From Microcoleus sp. FACHB-831 (lineage in GTDB: Bacteria; Cyanobacteriota; Cyanobacteriia; Cyanobacteriales; FACHB-T130): 64,000 nucleotides of DNA. The number at the start of each line of letters is the position of its first letter. Within the stretch, counting starts at the first letter, position 1. Made by a program: the position numbers and the translations under genes. The notes below the pieces were generated by a model. That model saw only the letters and a program-made list of their open reading frames with translations, searched no databases and had not been told where the DNA came from. Shown one piece after another: positions 18,176 through 27,539 of this stretch. The DNA lies in the NCBI RefSeq assembly GCF_014695585.1, contig NZ_JACJON010000032.1, positions 1 through 64,000 on the forward strand. Direction: 5' to 3'.

Positions 18176-19606
18176 CTACAGGGTGTCCATTGCCTCGAAC
18201 TCGAACTTGATTTCCTTCCACAGTTCGCAGGCAGTGGCCAACTCAGGACTCCACTTGCAAGCTTCGCGGATAACGTCGCCACCTTCGCGCATGAGGTTGC
18301 GGCCTTCGTTACGAGCTTGGATACAAGCTTCCAAAGCGACGCGGTTTGCAGTTGCGCCAGGAGCGTTACCCCAGGGGTGTCCCAGAGTACCACCACCGAA
18401 CTGCAAGCAGGAATCATCGCCGAAGATTTCTACCAGTGCTGGCATGTGCCATACGTGGATACCACCGGAAGCAACTGGCATTACACCAGGCATGGAAGCC
18501 CAGTCTTGGGTGAAGAAGATACCGCGTGCGCGGTCTTGTTCAACATAGTCTTCGCGCATCAAATCGACGAAGCCCATGGTGATGCCTTTTTCGCCTTCTA
18601 GTTTACCGACGACGGTTCCAGAGTGCAGGTGGTCGCCACCAGACATCCGCAAGCACTTAGCCAACACGCGGAAGTGGATACCATGATTCTTCTGACGGTC
18701 GATAACTGCGTGCATAGCGCGGTGGATGTGCAGCAGGATACCGTTGCGGCGGCACCACTTAGCCAATGTGGTGTTAGCTGTGAAGCCACCAGTCAGGTAG
18801 TCGTGCATGATGATTGGTGTTTTAAGTTCTTTAGCGAACTCAGCACGCTCCATCATTTCTTCGCAGGTCGGGGCAGTAACGTTCAGGTAGTGGCCCTTGA
18901 TTTCACCTGTTTCAGCTTGAGCTTTCTCGATGGCTTCTTGAACGAACAGGAAGCGATCGCGCCAGCGCATGAATGGCTGTGAGTTGATGTTTTCGTCGTC
19001 TTTGGTGAAGTCCAAACCGCCGCGCAGACATTCGTATACTGCACGACCGTAGTTCTTAGCAGACAAGCCCAACTTGGGCTTAATCGTACAACCCAACAGA
19101 GGACGACCGTACTTGTTCAATTTGTCGCGCTCAACGGTGATACCGTGAGGAGGGCCTTGGAAGGTCTTCAGGTAAGCGACAGGAATCCGCAAGTCTTCCA
19201 AGCGCAGGGCACGCAAAGCTTTGAATCCAAACACGTTACCTACGATCGAGGTAAGCATGTTTGTGACAGAACCTTCCTCGAACAAATCTAGAGGATAGGC
19301 AACGTAGCAAATATACTGGTTATCTTCGCCGGGAACTGGCTCGATGTCGTAGCAACGGCCTTTGTAACGGTCTAGGTCGGTCAGCAGGTCTGTCCACACA
19401 GTTGTCCATGTACCTGTGGAAGACTCAGCAGCCACAGCAGCACCCGCTTCTTCGGGCGGTACTCCAGGCTGAGGCGTTACGCGGAAGGCGGCCAGAATAT
19501 CTGTATCTTTAGGTGTGTAATCAGGCGTGTAATAAGTGAGGCGATAATCTTTTACCCCGGCTTGATACCCAGTTTTAGACTGAGTTTTGGTTTGTGAGTA
19601 AGACAT
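18176..19606 (-). CDS. rbcL: RuBisCO large subunit (form IB)
   Basis: The large subunit carries the carboxylase/oxygenase active site of the Calvin cycle. With the ATG at 19606 it has 476 residues, the normal length. Landmarks are [14 protein letters not shown] near the N-terminus, the [16 protein letters not shown] loop, the carbamylated lysine region [13 protein letters not shown] (Lys, then Asp-Glu metal ligands), [15 protein letters not shown] and the loop-6 segment GTVVGKLEG. The start is fixed by a perfect AGGAAGGA ribosome site; the frame runs six codons further upstream but that is not used. It heads the rbcL-rbcX-rbcS-rca unit and has about 475 bases of upstream sequence shared with a divergent gene. 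Confidence 0.99.
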   Translation of the reverse strand: MSYSQTKTQSKTGYQAGVKDYRLTYYTPDYTPKDTDILAAFRVTPQPGVPPEEAGAAVAAESSTGTWTTVWTDLLTDLDRYKGRCYDIEPVPGEDNQYICYVAYPLDLFEEGSVTNMLTSIVGNVFGFKALRALRLEDLRIPVAYLKTFQGPPHGITVERDKLNKYGRPLLGCTIKPKLGLSAKNYGRAVYECLRGGLDFTKDDENINSQPFMRWRDRFLFVQEAIEKAQAETGEIKGHYLNVTAPTCEEMMERAEFAKELKTPIIMHDYLTGGFTANTTLAKWCRRNGILLHIHRAMHAVIDRQKNHGIHFRVLAKCLRMSGGDHLHSGTVVGKLEGEKGITMGFVDLMREDYVEQDRARGIFFTQDWASMPGVMPVASGGIHVWHMPALVEIFGDDSCLQFGGGTLGHPWGNAPGATANRVALEACIQARNEGRNLMREGGDVIREACKWSPELATACELWKEIKFEFEAMDTL

Positions 19607-20081
19607 GTATTCCTTCCTGAGCAATTACTGAACTTTGCCACGGATTAGCTATAGCCTCTGTCGATGGCCAGTGCTTTTTTTTGGGGCTAAGAAGCTATTC
19701 TAAGTTTCCCCGTCTCCGTTGGTTTTTTTTAACCCCGCAACCTGTTTGGTTGGCTGTTAAATCAGTCTATAACAACTGCACTACCTTTAAACACTATTTT
19801 AGAGATCGCATTTTTTAAATATTTGTATAACTCTGTCTTATGTTCACAAATAAAGTAAAATTTTGTAACAACTTGTTGTTTTAATTGCAGCGATCGCTCA
19901 CAACATATCGCCAGCGCGTAACAAATCTACCAGCCTTTAAAATGGCAAAATTAAATATATTTAAGGAATGGAGAATGGGGAATTAGGAAGGGAAATTGGT
20001 AATTAGCATTAATTTTCCGACTTTCCCTGCCTATCCCCCTCTTTCCACTCTCCCCCTTGCCCCCTCTCGCTCTCTTGTTAC
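19607..20081. other. divergent upstream region of rbcL and the propeller gene
   Basis: This stretch must contain the rbcL promoter on the minus strand and that of the propeller protein on the plus strand. It is AT-rich in its middle, contains the partial palindrome AACAACTTGTTGTT (about 19867-19880) that could be a regulator site, and a pyrimidine-rich run at 20030-20075. I see no further gene. Confidence 0.5.
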
Positions 20082-21194
20082 ATGAAACTTATTAACGTGC
20101 GTATAGGATTATTTATCACTACAGCGCTGCTAGGGTTGGCAGCTTTGCCAATAGGTGGAAAAATCTCCAACACAGAGGGATTGGGCAATGACGGACGAGT
20201 CTTGGCTCAAACAACCAACGACAATTCTCCATTTTACGCACCTAACCCACCGCCGCCCAGAAAAGACCCGTTGCCAGCAGAACGCGCAAGACAAGAAGCC
20301 ACACCAACAAAAGCTGATTTTCGCATCAGTTCATTGCAAGCGGATTATTCAGGGGATCTCTGGGTTGGTTCGTGGCAGGGGCTATCTCGGATTAACCCCA
20401 ATACTGGAAGAGTTGTAGCCCGCATTAATCTACCCAACTACACCCTTGGTGCGTTAAGTCAAGACAAAGTGGGACGGATTTGGGTAGGGACATACGAGGG
20501 TCTGTTGCGAGTAGACCCCCGCAGCAATGAAGTAACGGCGCAAAATATCGCTTTACCGTCTAATCGCGTGTTGTCGCTGTTGATAGACAAGCGGGGTTAT
20601 CTATGGGTGGGGAGCGATCGCGGCCTTTCCCTCATCAGCCCCGACCAGGGATTATTGATGACAACCCTACAAGATCTACCAGGTGTAAGCGCCAACGCCC
20701 TTACCCTAGACCAAAAAGGTCAACTGTGGGTTGGAACGCTAGAAGGTCTGGTACAAGTGGATACAGCCAGCGCCTTAATCCGCCATCGCATCAGCAGCGT
20801 ACCAGGCACAGTAGTTCAAGCCCTTGCTACTGATAATCAAGGTATGCTTTGGGCCGGAACCCCCAACAGCTTGCTTGTCATTGACCCAAACACTCGTCAA
20901 GTAATGCGTTCTATTACCGCATTGCAAGAGCGTAACGTTACATCTGTGCGCTTTGCTAAAGATGGTAGCGTTTGGGTGGGTACGGATAACGGCTTGGTGA
21001 AAATCAATCCCTCGACAGGCGATCTTCTCGGTCAGATTTCTGGTTTGCCCTCAAGTCGGATTATGTCTCTGGCGACTGACGTTGGCAATAAATTATGGGT
21101 GGGAACCAGTGAAGGATTAGCCTGGGTAAGTTTAACCACTGGGGTTGTGAAACCGCATTTGGCATTTATCAGAGAAAGACCAGCGGACTATTAA
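20082..21194 (+). CDS. secreted seven-bladed two-component-regulator-type propeller protein
   Basis: A 370-residue protein with an N-terminal hydrophobic signal segment (about 8-25) and a low-complexity Pro-rich spacer (NPPPPRKDPLP). The rest contains seven repeats of the form (L/V/I)WVGT-x-x-GL-x-x-(V/I), each followed by an asparagine/threonine turn (NPNTGRV, DPRSNEV and so on). Seven repeats make one complete propeller of the kind found in the periplasmic sensor part of hybrid two-component proteins (Reg_prop repeats). Here there is no kinase or other effector domain, so it is a stand-alone exported propeller, perhaps a binding or scaffold protein. The partner is unknown. Confidence 0.85.
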   Translation: MKLINVRIGLFITTALLGLAALPIGGKISNTEGLGNDGRVLAQTTNDNSPFYAPNPPPPRKDPLPAERARQEATPTKADFRISSLQADYSGDLWVGSWQGLSRINPNTGRVVARINLPNYTLGALSQDKVGRIWVGTYEGLLRVDPRSNEVTAQNIALPSNRVLSLLIDKRGYLWVGSDRGLSLISPDQGLLMTTLQDLPGVSANALTLDQKGQLWVGTLEGLVQVDTASALIRHRISSVPGTVVQALATDNQGMLWAGTPNSLLVIDPNTRQVMRSITALQERNVTSVRFAKDGSVWVGTDNGLVKINPSTGDLLGQISGLPSSRIMSLATDVGNKLWVGTSEGLAWVSLTTGVVKPHLAFIRERPADY

Positions 21195-21327
21195 ACCGCC
21201 ACCTTGAAAGTAAAATTGTCAATCCGTATTTTTGCGTAATTATTCAGAAACAAGTTGAAGTCTCTTACAGGATGGCTTCTAGTCACCCGGCTAAAACAAG
21301 TCTTAGTTGTAAGAGGTTGACGCTTTC

Positions 21328-21873
21328 ATGCTGAAAAAAGTTGTTGGGACAATTGGAATTTGCGCGATCGCTCTAACTACGAGCCTAGCAATTAGTAAAA
21401 AGGCTGATGCTAAAACGTATGCTACAGGAGACATTGCAGTAAACGCGATTAGGCTAGATACTTATACAGGCAGTACTAAACCGCGCCGTGCATACTTCGA
21501 GGTTCCCGATAGCAACACTGCCGTTTCTGCCTATGGCGATCGCATGACTCTCTCCGATGTCCACATTGCGCGGATGATTGCTTTGACTCATAACTATCAC
21601 TGCACCTCAATCTATACGAGGGGCGTTGAAAACGTGATGATATGGAACTACGCAGCAGACAGTGGCAGACTCAGCAAGGGACAGGTTAGATTGCGTTGCA
21701 GCGTTGTCGAATGGGCAGTAAAAACATACGGATTAGGTAGAAAAGTACCGATGGCAATTAAGGTTTCAAATTCGCCTGCGGATGTTCTCACCATTCCTGT
21801 CTTAGACATACAAGGCGAAAGGGAAACTAAAAGCTTCATCAAATTTGTGCGATCGCTTAAACCTAAAAGTTAA
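21328..21873 (+). CDS. secreted hypothetical protein
   Basis: A 181-residue protein with a classical signal peptide (MLKKVVGTIGICAIALTTSLA..., probable cleavage after ADA near residue 28). The mature part contains two cysteines (YHCTSIYTRG and RLRCSVVEW) that could form a disulfide in the periplasm. It is otherwise basic, with a C-terminal SFIKFVRSLKPKS. I do not recognise a family. AAGAGG upstream of the ATG is a reasonable ribosome site. It lies between the propeller gene and panB on the same strand, but gaps of 133 and 60 bases leave co-transcription open. Confidence 0.75.
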   Translation: MLKKVVGTIGICAIALTTSLAISKKADAKTYATGDIAVNAIRLDTYTGSTKPRRAYFEVPDSNTAVSAYGDRMTLSDVHIARMIALTHNYHCTSIYTRGVENVMIWNYAADSGRLSKGQVRLRCSVVEWAVKTYGLGRKVPMAIKVSNSPADVLTIPVLDIQGERETKSFIKFVRSLKPKS

Positions 21874-21933
21874 AGTATTTAAAAGTTATCAGACGCAATA
21901 AATCGGCTTCTGGCAACTTCAAAGGAGAAAAGT

Positions 21934-22713
21934 ATGGCAGTCACAACCGGGCAATTAATCCAGTGGAAACAACAGAAGCGTCCGATTGTGGCGCTGACAG
22001 CTTGGGATTATGCGATCGCGCAGCTTTTAGATACCGCTGGAGTAGATTTAATCCTGGTAGGAGATTCCCTTGCTATGGTAGCGCTAGGTTATGAAACTAC
22101 CCTGCCAATTAGTTTAGATGAAGTAGTGCATCATGCCAAAGCTGTGCGGCGTGGAGTTAAACGGGCATTACTATTAGTTGACTTGCCATTTTTGAGCTAT
22201 CAGGAAAGTCCGCAACAAGCAATACACTCAGCCGGAAGAGTATTAAAAGAAACTGGCGCACAGGCCGTAAAGTTAGAGGGGGGATATCCAGCAATGGTAG
22301 AAACCGTCAATCGCGTGACATTAGCTGGTATTCCAGTAATGGGTCATGTGGGTTTAACGCCGCAATCGGTGCATCAGCTTGGTTATCGCCAGCAGGGTAA
22401 AACGGAGGAAGCAGGGGAGAAGATTTTACAAGAGGCGATCGCGCTTGAACAAGCGGGTGCTTTTGCCCTCCTATTGGAGCATATACCAGATACTTTGGCG
22501 TCGCGAATTACCGAAAAATTGACAATTCCGACAATTGGTATTGGTGCAGGATTGCACTGTGATGGTCAGGTACTTGTTACAGCCGATCTGCTGGGTCTTT
22601 CCGAAAAACAACCCCCCTTTGCAAAATCTTATATAAATTTGCGCCAAGTAATTTCCCAGGCAGTGCAGGATTATAGTGTTGAGGTACGAGAGCGCCGTTT
22701 TCCAGAAGCTTAG
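21934..22713 (+). CDS. panB: 3-methyl-2-oxobutanoate hydroxymethyltransferase
   Basis: PanB transfers a hydroxymethyl group from 5,10-methylenetetrahydrofolate to alpha-ketoisovalerate, the first committed step to pantothenate and CoA. The 259-residue protein shows the (beta/alpha)8 landmarks: [13 protein letters not shown], the metal-binding [22 protein letters not shown] with the catalytic region, [15 protein letters not shown] and the late IGIGAG. A strong AAAGGAGA ribosome site precedes the ATG at 21934. Length is normal. No panC or panD is in the window. Confidence 0.97.
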   Translation: MAVTTGQLIQWKQQKRPIVALTAWDYAIAQLLDTAGVDLILVGDSLAMVALGYETTLPISLDEVVHHAKAVRRGVKRALLLVDLPFLSYQESPQQAIHSAGRVLKETGAQAVKLEGGYPAMVETVNRVTLAGIPVMGHVGLTPQSVHQLGYRQQGKTEEAGEKILQEAIALEQAGAFALLLEHIPDTLASRITEKLTIPTIGIGAGLHCDGQVLVTADLLGLSEKQPPFAKSYINLRQVISQAVQDYSVEVRERRFPEA

Positions 22714-22874
22714 AACATAAGCTAATTAAAATTTGTTAACTGGGGCAAATTTAAGATACTGGTTCAGACGGCGATCGCATCCCCCCTAATTAGCCAAATC
22801 TCATAGTCAGATCCGGGTATCAGGCTTATGCTTTAGGTGATAATAAATCTACCTTCTGATAGACGCATAGGTTT

Positions 22875-23984
22875 ATGAACGAAGATCGCCTCAAAGCCTA
22901 TATCAAGCTAATCAACTCCCTTCTGACTTGCGCCAAAGGTCAAGCAGTGGAGATTTTAAACGCCAACCAAGACTTGATTGACGTTGGCTTGGTAGAGACA
23001 ATGGAAGGAGTAGCAACTATTTTGGTCGAACGGGGCGATCGCAATGCCGCCGATTGGTTGCGAAATATTGCTGCACAACTTGCCGCGGCGATAGGTAATT
23101 CACCTCAAACAAATCAAACAGGGGTGTCCCAGGAAGAGGGTAGAACCTCTGCATTGCCAGAGAATAGACTTTCGCAAGCCTATCTCTATTTTTTAATCAA
23201 TCTTTTACAGAAAACCCAAGAAAGCGACGGCAACGTCGAAGTAGTTTATCCTCTGTTGCAAGCTAACTTAAACAAATTGGATGATAAATTTGTTCAGGTG
23301 TTGCAAACTTGGGCAATTTCTACAATAGCGGAAGTAGATCGAGAGACAGCGTATGAACTTGCGGGAGATATTAACAGTTTCAGCAAGTTAATTGCCAATT
23401 TTCCACACGGCGACAGGGCTATTAATTTAGAGATAGCGATCGCGGGTTATTTAATTGTTGAAAAAGTTTTTACCCGCGATCGCTTCCCGGCAAAATGGGC
23501 TAGCCTGCAAAACAATCTGGGCAATGCTTACCGCGATCGCATCCGAGGAGAACGAGCGAATAATTTAGAAGCAGCCATTAGCTACTACTTGTCTGCATTG
23601 CTGGAAGATAACCGCGAAAAATTTCCTCAAAACCATGCGGAAACTAAATTTAACCTTGGCATTACTTATCAAGAAGCCGGACAGTTGCACAATGCTTACC
23701 TTGCTTTTGCTACTACTATTGAAACGATAGAATCGCTTCGCCGTCCGCTTTTTTTAGGTAAGAATTTGAAAAAAACATTAGCTGAGGAATGGCATCCGGT
23801 ATATGCAAGCTTATTGGAAGTTGCTTTGGAACTCGCCGCTAAGGAACCGGGGTACTATGTCCAAGCACTTGAGTATATCAAACATAGCCAATCTCCCAAG
23901 CTTATAGAATTCCTCTTCACCCAAAATGATATAGCTTGCAGAGTTGGTAACGAACTCCAGCACCTACGACAAGAGATGCAGTAG
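22875..23984 (+). CDS. TPR protein resembling the N-terminal half of CHAT-domain proteins
   Basis: A 369-residue cytosolic helical protein. Residues 1-72 (ILNANQDLIDVGLVETME, then ILVERGDRNAADWLRNIAAQL) match the leader module that in cyanobacteria usually precedes TPRs and a C-terminal CHAT caspase-like protease. TPR-like repeats follow (about 200-290: WASLQNNLGNAYRDRI, AETKFNLGITYQEAG). The protein stops just after ALEYIKHSQSPKLIEFL and ELQHLRQEMQ, where CHAT proteins continue into the protease, so it is a CHAT-less version. No CHAT-coding remnant is visible after the stop codon. It could be a natural scaffold or a truncated gene. The family reading is from memory of such proteins. Confidence 0.75.
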   Translation: MNEDRLKAYIKLINSLLTCAKGQAVEILNANQDLIDVGLVETMEGVATILVERGDRNAADWLRNIAAQLAAAIGNSPQTNQTGVSQEEGRTSALPENRLSQAYLYFLINLLQKTQESDGNVEVVYPLLQANLNKLDDKFVQVLQTWAISTIAEVDRETAYELAGDINSFSKLIANFPHGDRAINLEIAIAGYLIVEKVFTRDRFPAKWASLQNNLGNAYRDRIRGERANNLEAAISYYLSALLEDNREKFPQNHAETKFNLGITYQEAGQLHNAYLAFATTIETIESLRRPLFLGKNLKKTLAEEWHPVYASLLEVALELAAKEPGYYVQALEYIKHSQSPKLIEFLFTQNDIACRVGNELQHLRQEMQ

Positions 23985-24421
23985 CAATCGATTTTTTTAA
24001 TTATAGGAATTAGTATATTTAATTCGCCATCGTCCCACTTTGAATTTTAAAACTAAAGAGAGCATCCCACTTTTGTAAAAATACTTGGCGACTGAAGTGG
24101 GGCTATACAAACCCGCGTCCGCCTACGCGGACTAAATAGATAAATCTAATTATTTGTAGGATGCAGCGAGCGTAAGCAGACCCCATTAACCCCATATCAA
24201 TGTTGGGTTTCGTTCCTCAAACGCCACGTCGCTCAACGGGGGGAAGCACCGCACGCGAGTGGCTCCCCAACCTACTTCAGATGTTTAGTTTAATTATGTC
24301 TAGTTAGTATAAGGGTTTGAAATTTTACTCTGCTAAATGTGACAAAAGAACGATAACTGTTGCTATTGTGAAGGTAGAAGGTAAAAGTCTGTAAGGCATT
24401 TTTTACTTTTACCTTTTTACT
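23985..24421. repeat. intergenic mosaic of short cyanobacterial repeats
   Basis: This spacer holds several repeat fragments: GTCCGCCTACGCGGAC (a perfect hairpin near 24118-24133), a segment around 24155-24280 containing GTAGGATGCAGCGAGCG, TTGGGTTTCGTTCCTCAA and CCCCAACCTACTTC, and a pair of (A)AAGGTAAAAGT-type A/T elements near 24370-24420. I see no gene. Confidence 0.6.
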
Positions 24422-26980
24422 TTAAAAATTCTGCTCCCACTCTTGCTCAATTCTTTCTAAATCCTTAGCTGCTCCCAATTGCTGAAAGATTTGATGGGCT
24501 GTGTTGTAATGCTGTTGGGCAAGTTCTGTGTTGTTGCGCCGACGCTCAAGCCTTGCCAAGTCATAGTAAGCGTCAGCAACTTTCTGAGTATGTCCCAATT
24601 CTTGCAACGTTGCCAAAGCATCTTTTATAAACGGTTCTGCTGCTTCTAGATTACCTCTAAGCATTTCAATTTCTCCAAGACAACCAATTGAGGTTGCCAT
24701 GCCAGAGCGATCGCCTAATTGAGTCTCTATTTCCAAACATCGGCGATACAGGCGCTCTGCCTCATCCCAGTTGCCTCGACAGTTCTCGATATCTCCCAAC
24801 ACTCCCCAACTTGTTGCCATGCCAGAGCAATCGCCTAATTGAGTCATTAATTCCAAATATTTGCGATACAGGCGCTGTGCCTCATCCAAGTTACCCCGAT
24901 GGCGCTCGATATCTCCCAAGTGTCCCCAACTTGTTGCCATGCCAGAGCGATCGCCTAATTGAGTCCTTAGTTGCAAACATTGGCGATACAGGCGCTCTGC
25001 CTCATCCCAGTTGCCTCGACAGTTCTCAATATCTCCCAACAATCCTAGTGAAGTAGCAATACCACTCTTACTGTCTTGCTCTTGGGACAAAGATAAAGCG
25101 TCTTGAAAATAGTTTTCTGCTTCATTCCAATTGCCACAATCACGATGAATACAGCCTATAGCTCTGAGACAGTACGGACGTTTATCATCGTCAACATGAG
25201 GTAAAATCTGTTCATACAAATCTTTCAGTAAACTCCAGTTTCCCCAAGGTTTGAGGTAATCTTCTATACTCCAGTTCAGTAAGCTAAATGCTTCGCTGTA
25301 GTTACCCAACTGAAAAGCAAAATGTTGAGCTTCCAGAACTGGACGCAAATCCTCTAACGTCTTAGCATTTTCGACGTTTTTGCCAGTGCAATAAAACTGA
25401 TAAACACTTTTGAGGAGATTGGGCAGCTCGTCTTTATACTCTGCTTGCAGAAACTCCACAATCACCCGATGCAAGCCATAAAAGATCTCACACTTCTCCT
25501 CATCGTAGCGACACTGCACCAAACTACTATCGGCTAATCGCTCTAAAATCGCTTCAGTTTCATTAATTTCTTCATCCATTAATTCAGCAGGTTCTTCCAT
25601 TTCTGCTGCCATCGAAAAGCGACCAAATTCTTCTTCATCATCCCTATATAATCGCAAAAACGTTAATCCTCGAATATCAATCCCCACCCGCAACACACAC
25701 ATCCGGCAAAGTAAATCTCGCGCCGCTTCACTCTGCCTTGCCAACTGTTCCCTTAAAATCGGTTCAGCCTTTTTCGTCACCAATTCCGGATGCTTGCGGA
25801 GATGCCCAGGTTTCCCCTTCCCAACAGCCGCCAATTGAGTTAATAAAAATACATGACCCTCTACCCGTTCAGACACCCACAGCAAATCTGCCTGAGTATC
25901 TTTCAACTGGCGCTGTCGCAAAATCTCAACCCCTGCCTCATTCTCCACACCCCTCAGCGTCTCAATCCACACCAACTCTGAATCCGGTTCAGCCCCCTCA
26001 TAGCGCATATCCGCCAAATCTGCTGGCACTTCCCGACTCGTCAAAATCGTCTGAGAGCGATGCTGCTGATACACTAAAGCATTTAGTAACTTACCCCAAT
26101 CCGCTGAAATGGCTCGATGGGCTTTTGGTGCAGACATCTCGCCTGCATCATCAGCACCCTTAGCTGGGTGCAAAATCGATTCCAGGTTATCCAACACCAA
26201 AAGACAGGGCGTTTTTTCTAACCCCTCAATAATTTTCGCAATCTTCTCACTCGCATCCTTCAACGGTTCTGCTGTCTCAATCCCCAATCCATCCCTTAAC
26301 AAAAACTCCGCCACATCATCAAAACTGCTCCCCTTCTGCGCCTTGAAGTACATCACGCACTCATAAGGACACTCTTCTAAACTTCCCCCCTTAACAAGGG
26401 GGGTTAGGGGGGTTGTTCCCTTAACAAGGGGAGTTAGGGGGGTTCTTCCCTTCTCAACGAAGGATTTTCCAGCTACATTAACGCCCAACGCTTCCAAGAG
26501 TTTAACCACTAAACTCGTTTTGCCAATACCCCCTTGCCCAACCAATGCCAATACCTTCAGCCGATTCTCCGGTTCCAGCAATCTTGCCAGCAATTCTTCC
26601 AGCAGTTTATCTCGCCCCTGCCAAACGGGTACAACAGGGATTGCCTCATGGACAACCACCCGCTTTTTAAGTGTTGTTTCCTCCAACTCATCCTCTGAAG
26701 CGCCGGAGGAGGGAACGCTTGAATGTTTAGATTTCTGATACTCATTAGTTAAAAAACTCAGCAACTTGGCAGCTTTTCCCGTGCCACTGCCAGCGATACT
26801 GAACTTTTCGTAAACCTTTCCCATGCGATAATTCAGTGTCGGTTCAGTGATATGGCAAGCAACCATAATCTCTTTGTTGCTCTGATCACTGCCAAACTTT
26901 CGCAGGAAAACATCCGTTTGCTCTGAGGAAAGCCTATAACGATCAGCTATCTGACTCAAAAACTCATGCGGCAGCATCAA
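24422..26980 (-). CDS. STAND NTPase with N-terminal HTH and C-terminal TPRs
   Basis: An 852-residue signal-transducing ATPase. Residues 8-85 form a helix-turn-helix-like module (LSSEQTDVFLRKFG, SNKEIMVACHITEPTLNYRMGKVYEKF). The NACHT/NB-ARC-type core has Walker A GQGGIGKTS (148-156), Walker B CLLVLDNLESI (about 259-269) and a sensor strand ILTSREVPADL. A winged-helix/arm region (about 400-520) leads to TPRs (about 590-840); three consecutive 40-residue units are almost identical. Between Walker A and the next strand there is a repeat-derived insert, TPLTPLVKG twice (about 180-198). Such proteins oligomerise on ligand sensing; in bacteria many act in defence or regulation. No effector domain is obvious besides the HTH. 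Confidence 0.88.
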   Translation of the reverse strand: MMLPHEFLSQIADRYRLSSEQTDVFLRKFGSDQSNKEIMVACHITEPTLNYRMGKVYEKFSIAGSGTGKAAKLLSFLTNEYQKSKHSSVPSSGASEDELEETTLKKRVVVHEAIPVVPVWQGRDKLLEELLARLLEPENRLKVLALVGQGGIGKTSLVVKLLEALGVNVAGKSFVEKGRTPLTPLVKGTTPLTPLVKGGSLEECPYECVMYFKAQKGSSFDDVAEFLLRDGLGIETAEPLKDASEKIAKIIEGLEKTPCLLVLDNLESILHPAKGADDAGEMSAPKAHRAISADWGKLLNALVYQQHRSQTILTSREVPADLADMRYEGAEPDSELVWIETLRGVENEAGVEILRQRQLKDTQADLLWVSERVEGHVFLLTQLAAVGKGKPGHLRKHPELVTKKAEPILREQLARQSEAARDLLCRMCVLRVGIDIRGLTFLRLYRDDEEEFGRFSMAAEMEEPAELMDEEINETEAILERLADSSLVQCRYDEEKCEIFYGLHRVIVEFLQAEYKDELPNLLKSVYQFYCTGKNVENAKTLEDLRPVLEAQHFAFQLGNYSEAFSLLNWSIEDYLKPWGNWSLLKDLYEQILPHVDDDKRPYCLRAIGCIHRDCGNWNEAENYFQDALSLSQEQDSKSGIATSLGLLGDIENCRGNWDEAERLYRQCLQLRTQLGDRSGMATSWGHLGDIERHRGNLDEAQRLYRKYLELMTQLGDCSGMATSWGVLGDIENCRGNWDEAERLYRRCLEIETQLGDRSGMATSIGCLGEIEMLRGNLEAAEPFIKDALATLQELGHTQKVADAYYDLARLERRRNNTELAQQHYNTAHQIFQQLGAAKDLERIEQEWEQNF
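24680..25040 (-). repeat. 120-base tandem repeats encoding near-identical TPR units
   Basis: Three copies with an exact 120-base period carry the shared block TTGCCATGCCAGAGCGATCG and neighbouring sequence, encoding 40-residue TPRs of the type (N)DEAERLYR..LE..TQLGDRSGMATS. Near-identity at DNA level points to recent duplication or gene conversion inside the STAND NTPase gene. Confidence 0.85.
26388..26447 (-). repeat. two tandem 30-base repeat units inserted in frame in the STAND gene
   Basis: The unit CCCTTAACAAGGGG(G/A)GTTAGG followed by GGGGTT(G/C)TT occurs twice in tandem at 26388-26417 and 26418-26447. It contains the palindrome CCCTTAACAAGGG-like core of a common intergenic cyanobacterial repeat. 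Read on the minus strand it encodes TPLTPLVKG in frame, between Walker A and the rest of the NTPase core. Confidence 0.85.
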
Positions 26981-27177
26981 CTGTTATCCCTATCACCTGA
27001 TAGCCAGTCTAACCAGAAAAGCCTTAGTAGTAGGCGGATATAGCCCAAATTTAGAGCTATCTCTGACAACTCAGAGTTATCTCAGGATAGTTTTGGAGGA
27101 TTTTAGCATCAATTTTAGAGAAGCCTCTAAAACCCAATTGCGACAGTAGGTGTAGTCAAGAAATTGAGGTTACACCG

Positions 27178-27438
27178 ATGCTAATCAACGCTATTCTGCT
27201 GCTACTTCTGCAAAAGTCTGGTGAGGTTGTTCTAGCGCTGCTACTGGAAAGCTTGTGGAAGCGGGTTCTGAGCGATCGCAACCTCAAGCAACGGCTCAAA
27301 TCCCTGAAGCTCAGTATTCTCGTACTATATCTGGATTGGGTTTTACTCAAATCATCCATGAAAGATCTACCTGAGCAGCAAGAAGACGAAAATCATTATA
27401 AGGAAGCAGATAATCAGTCAAAAAGCGATCGCCTGTAA
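27178..27438 (+). CDS. possible small hydrophobic/charged protein
   Basis: An 86-codon frame with a GAGG ribosome site (TTGAGGTTACACCG) about nine bases before the ATG. The first half is leucine-rich (ILLLLLQKSGEVVLALLLESLW) and could be an amphipathic or membrane helix; the second half is charged. It is followed six bases after its stop by a long palindrome. No family is recognised. The STAND gene is divergent from it, so the two could share a regulatory region. Coding status is uncertain. Confidence 0.4.
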   Translation: MLINAILLLLLQKSGEVVLALLLESLWKRVLSDRNLKQRLKSLKLSILVLYLDWVLLKSSMKDLPEQQEDENHYKEADNQSKSDRL

Positions 27439-27444
27439 AGCGAA

Positions 27445-27477
27445 GATGCCCGACTTCTCCAAGAAGTCGGGCATCTG
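27445..27477. repeat. GCCCGACTTCTCCAAGAAGTCGGGC palindromic element
   Basis: AGATGCCCGACTTCT and AGAAGTCGGGCATCT form a perfect 15-base stem with a CCA loop. This palindrome type (CCCGACTTCTCCAAGAAGTC) is widespread between genes in filamentous cyanobacteria. It has no T-run here, so it is better called a repeat than a terminator, although it may still stop transcription. Confidence 0.8.
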
Positions 27478-27539
27478 AGGAGCTGATATTTTACAGCTCA
27501 AATAGAATTGCTATAGTTGGTGCAACTATTAGGCTGTTA

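Noticed and set aside
24422-26980. LuxR/MalT-type transcriptional activator
   Set aside because: The HTH is N-terminal and not of LuxR C-terminal layout; STAND with N-terminal HTH is a better description.
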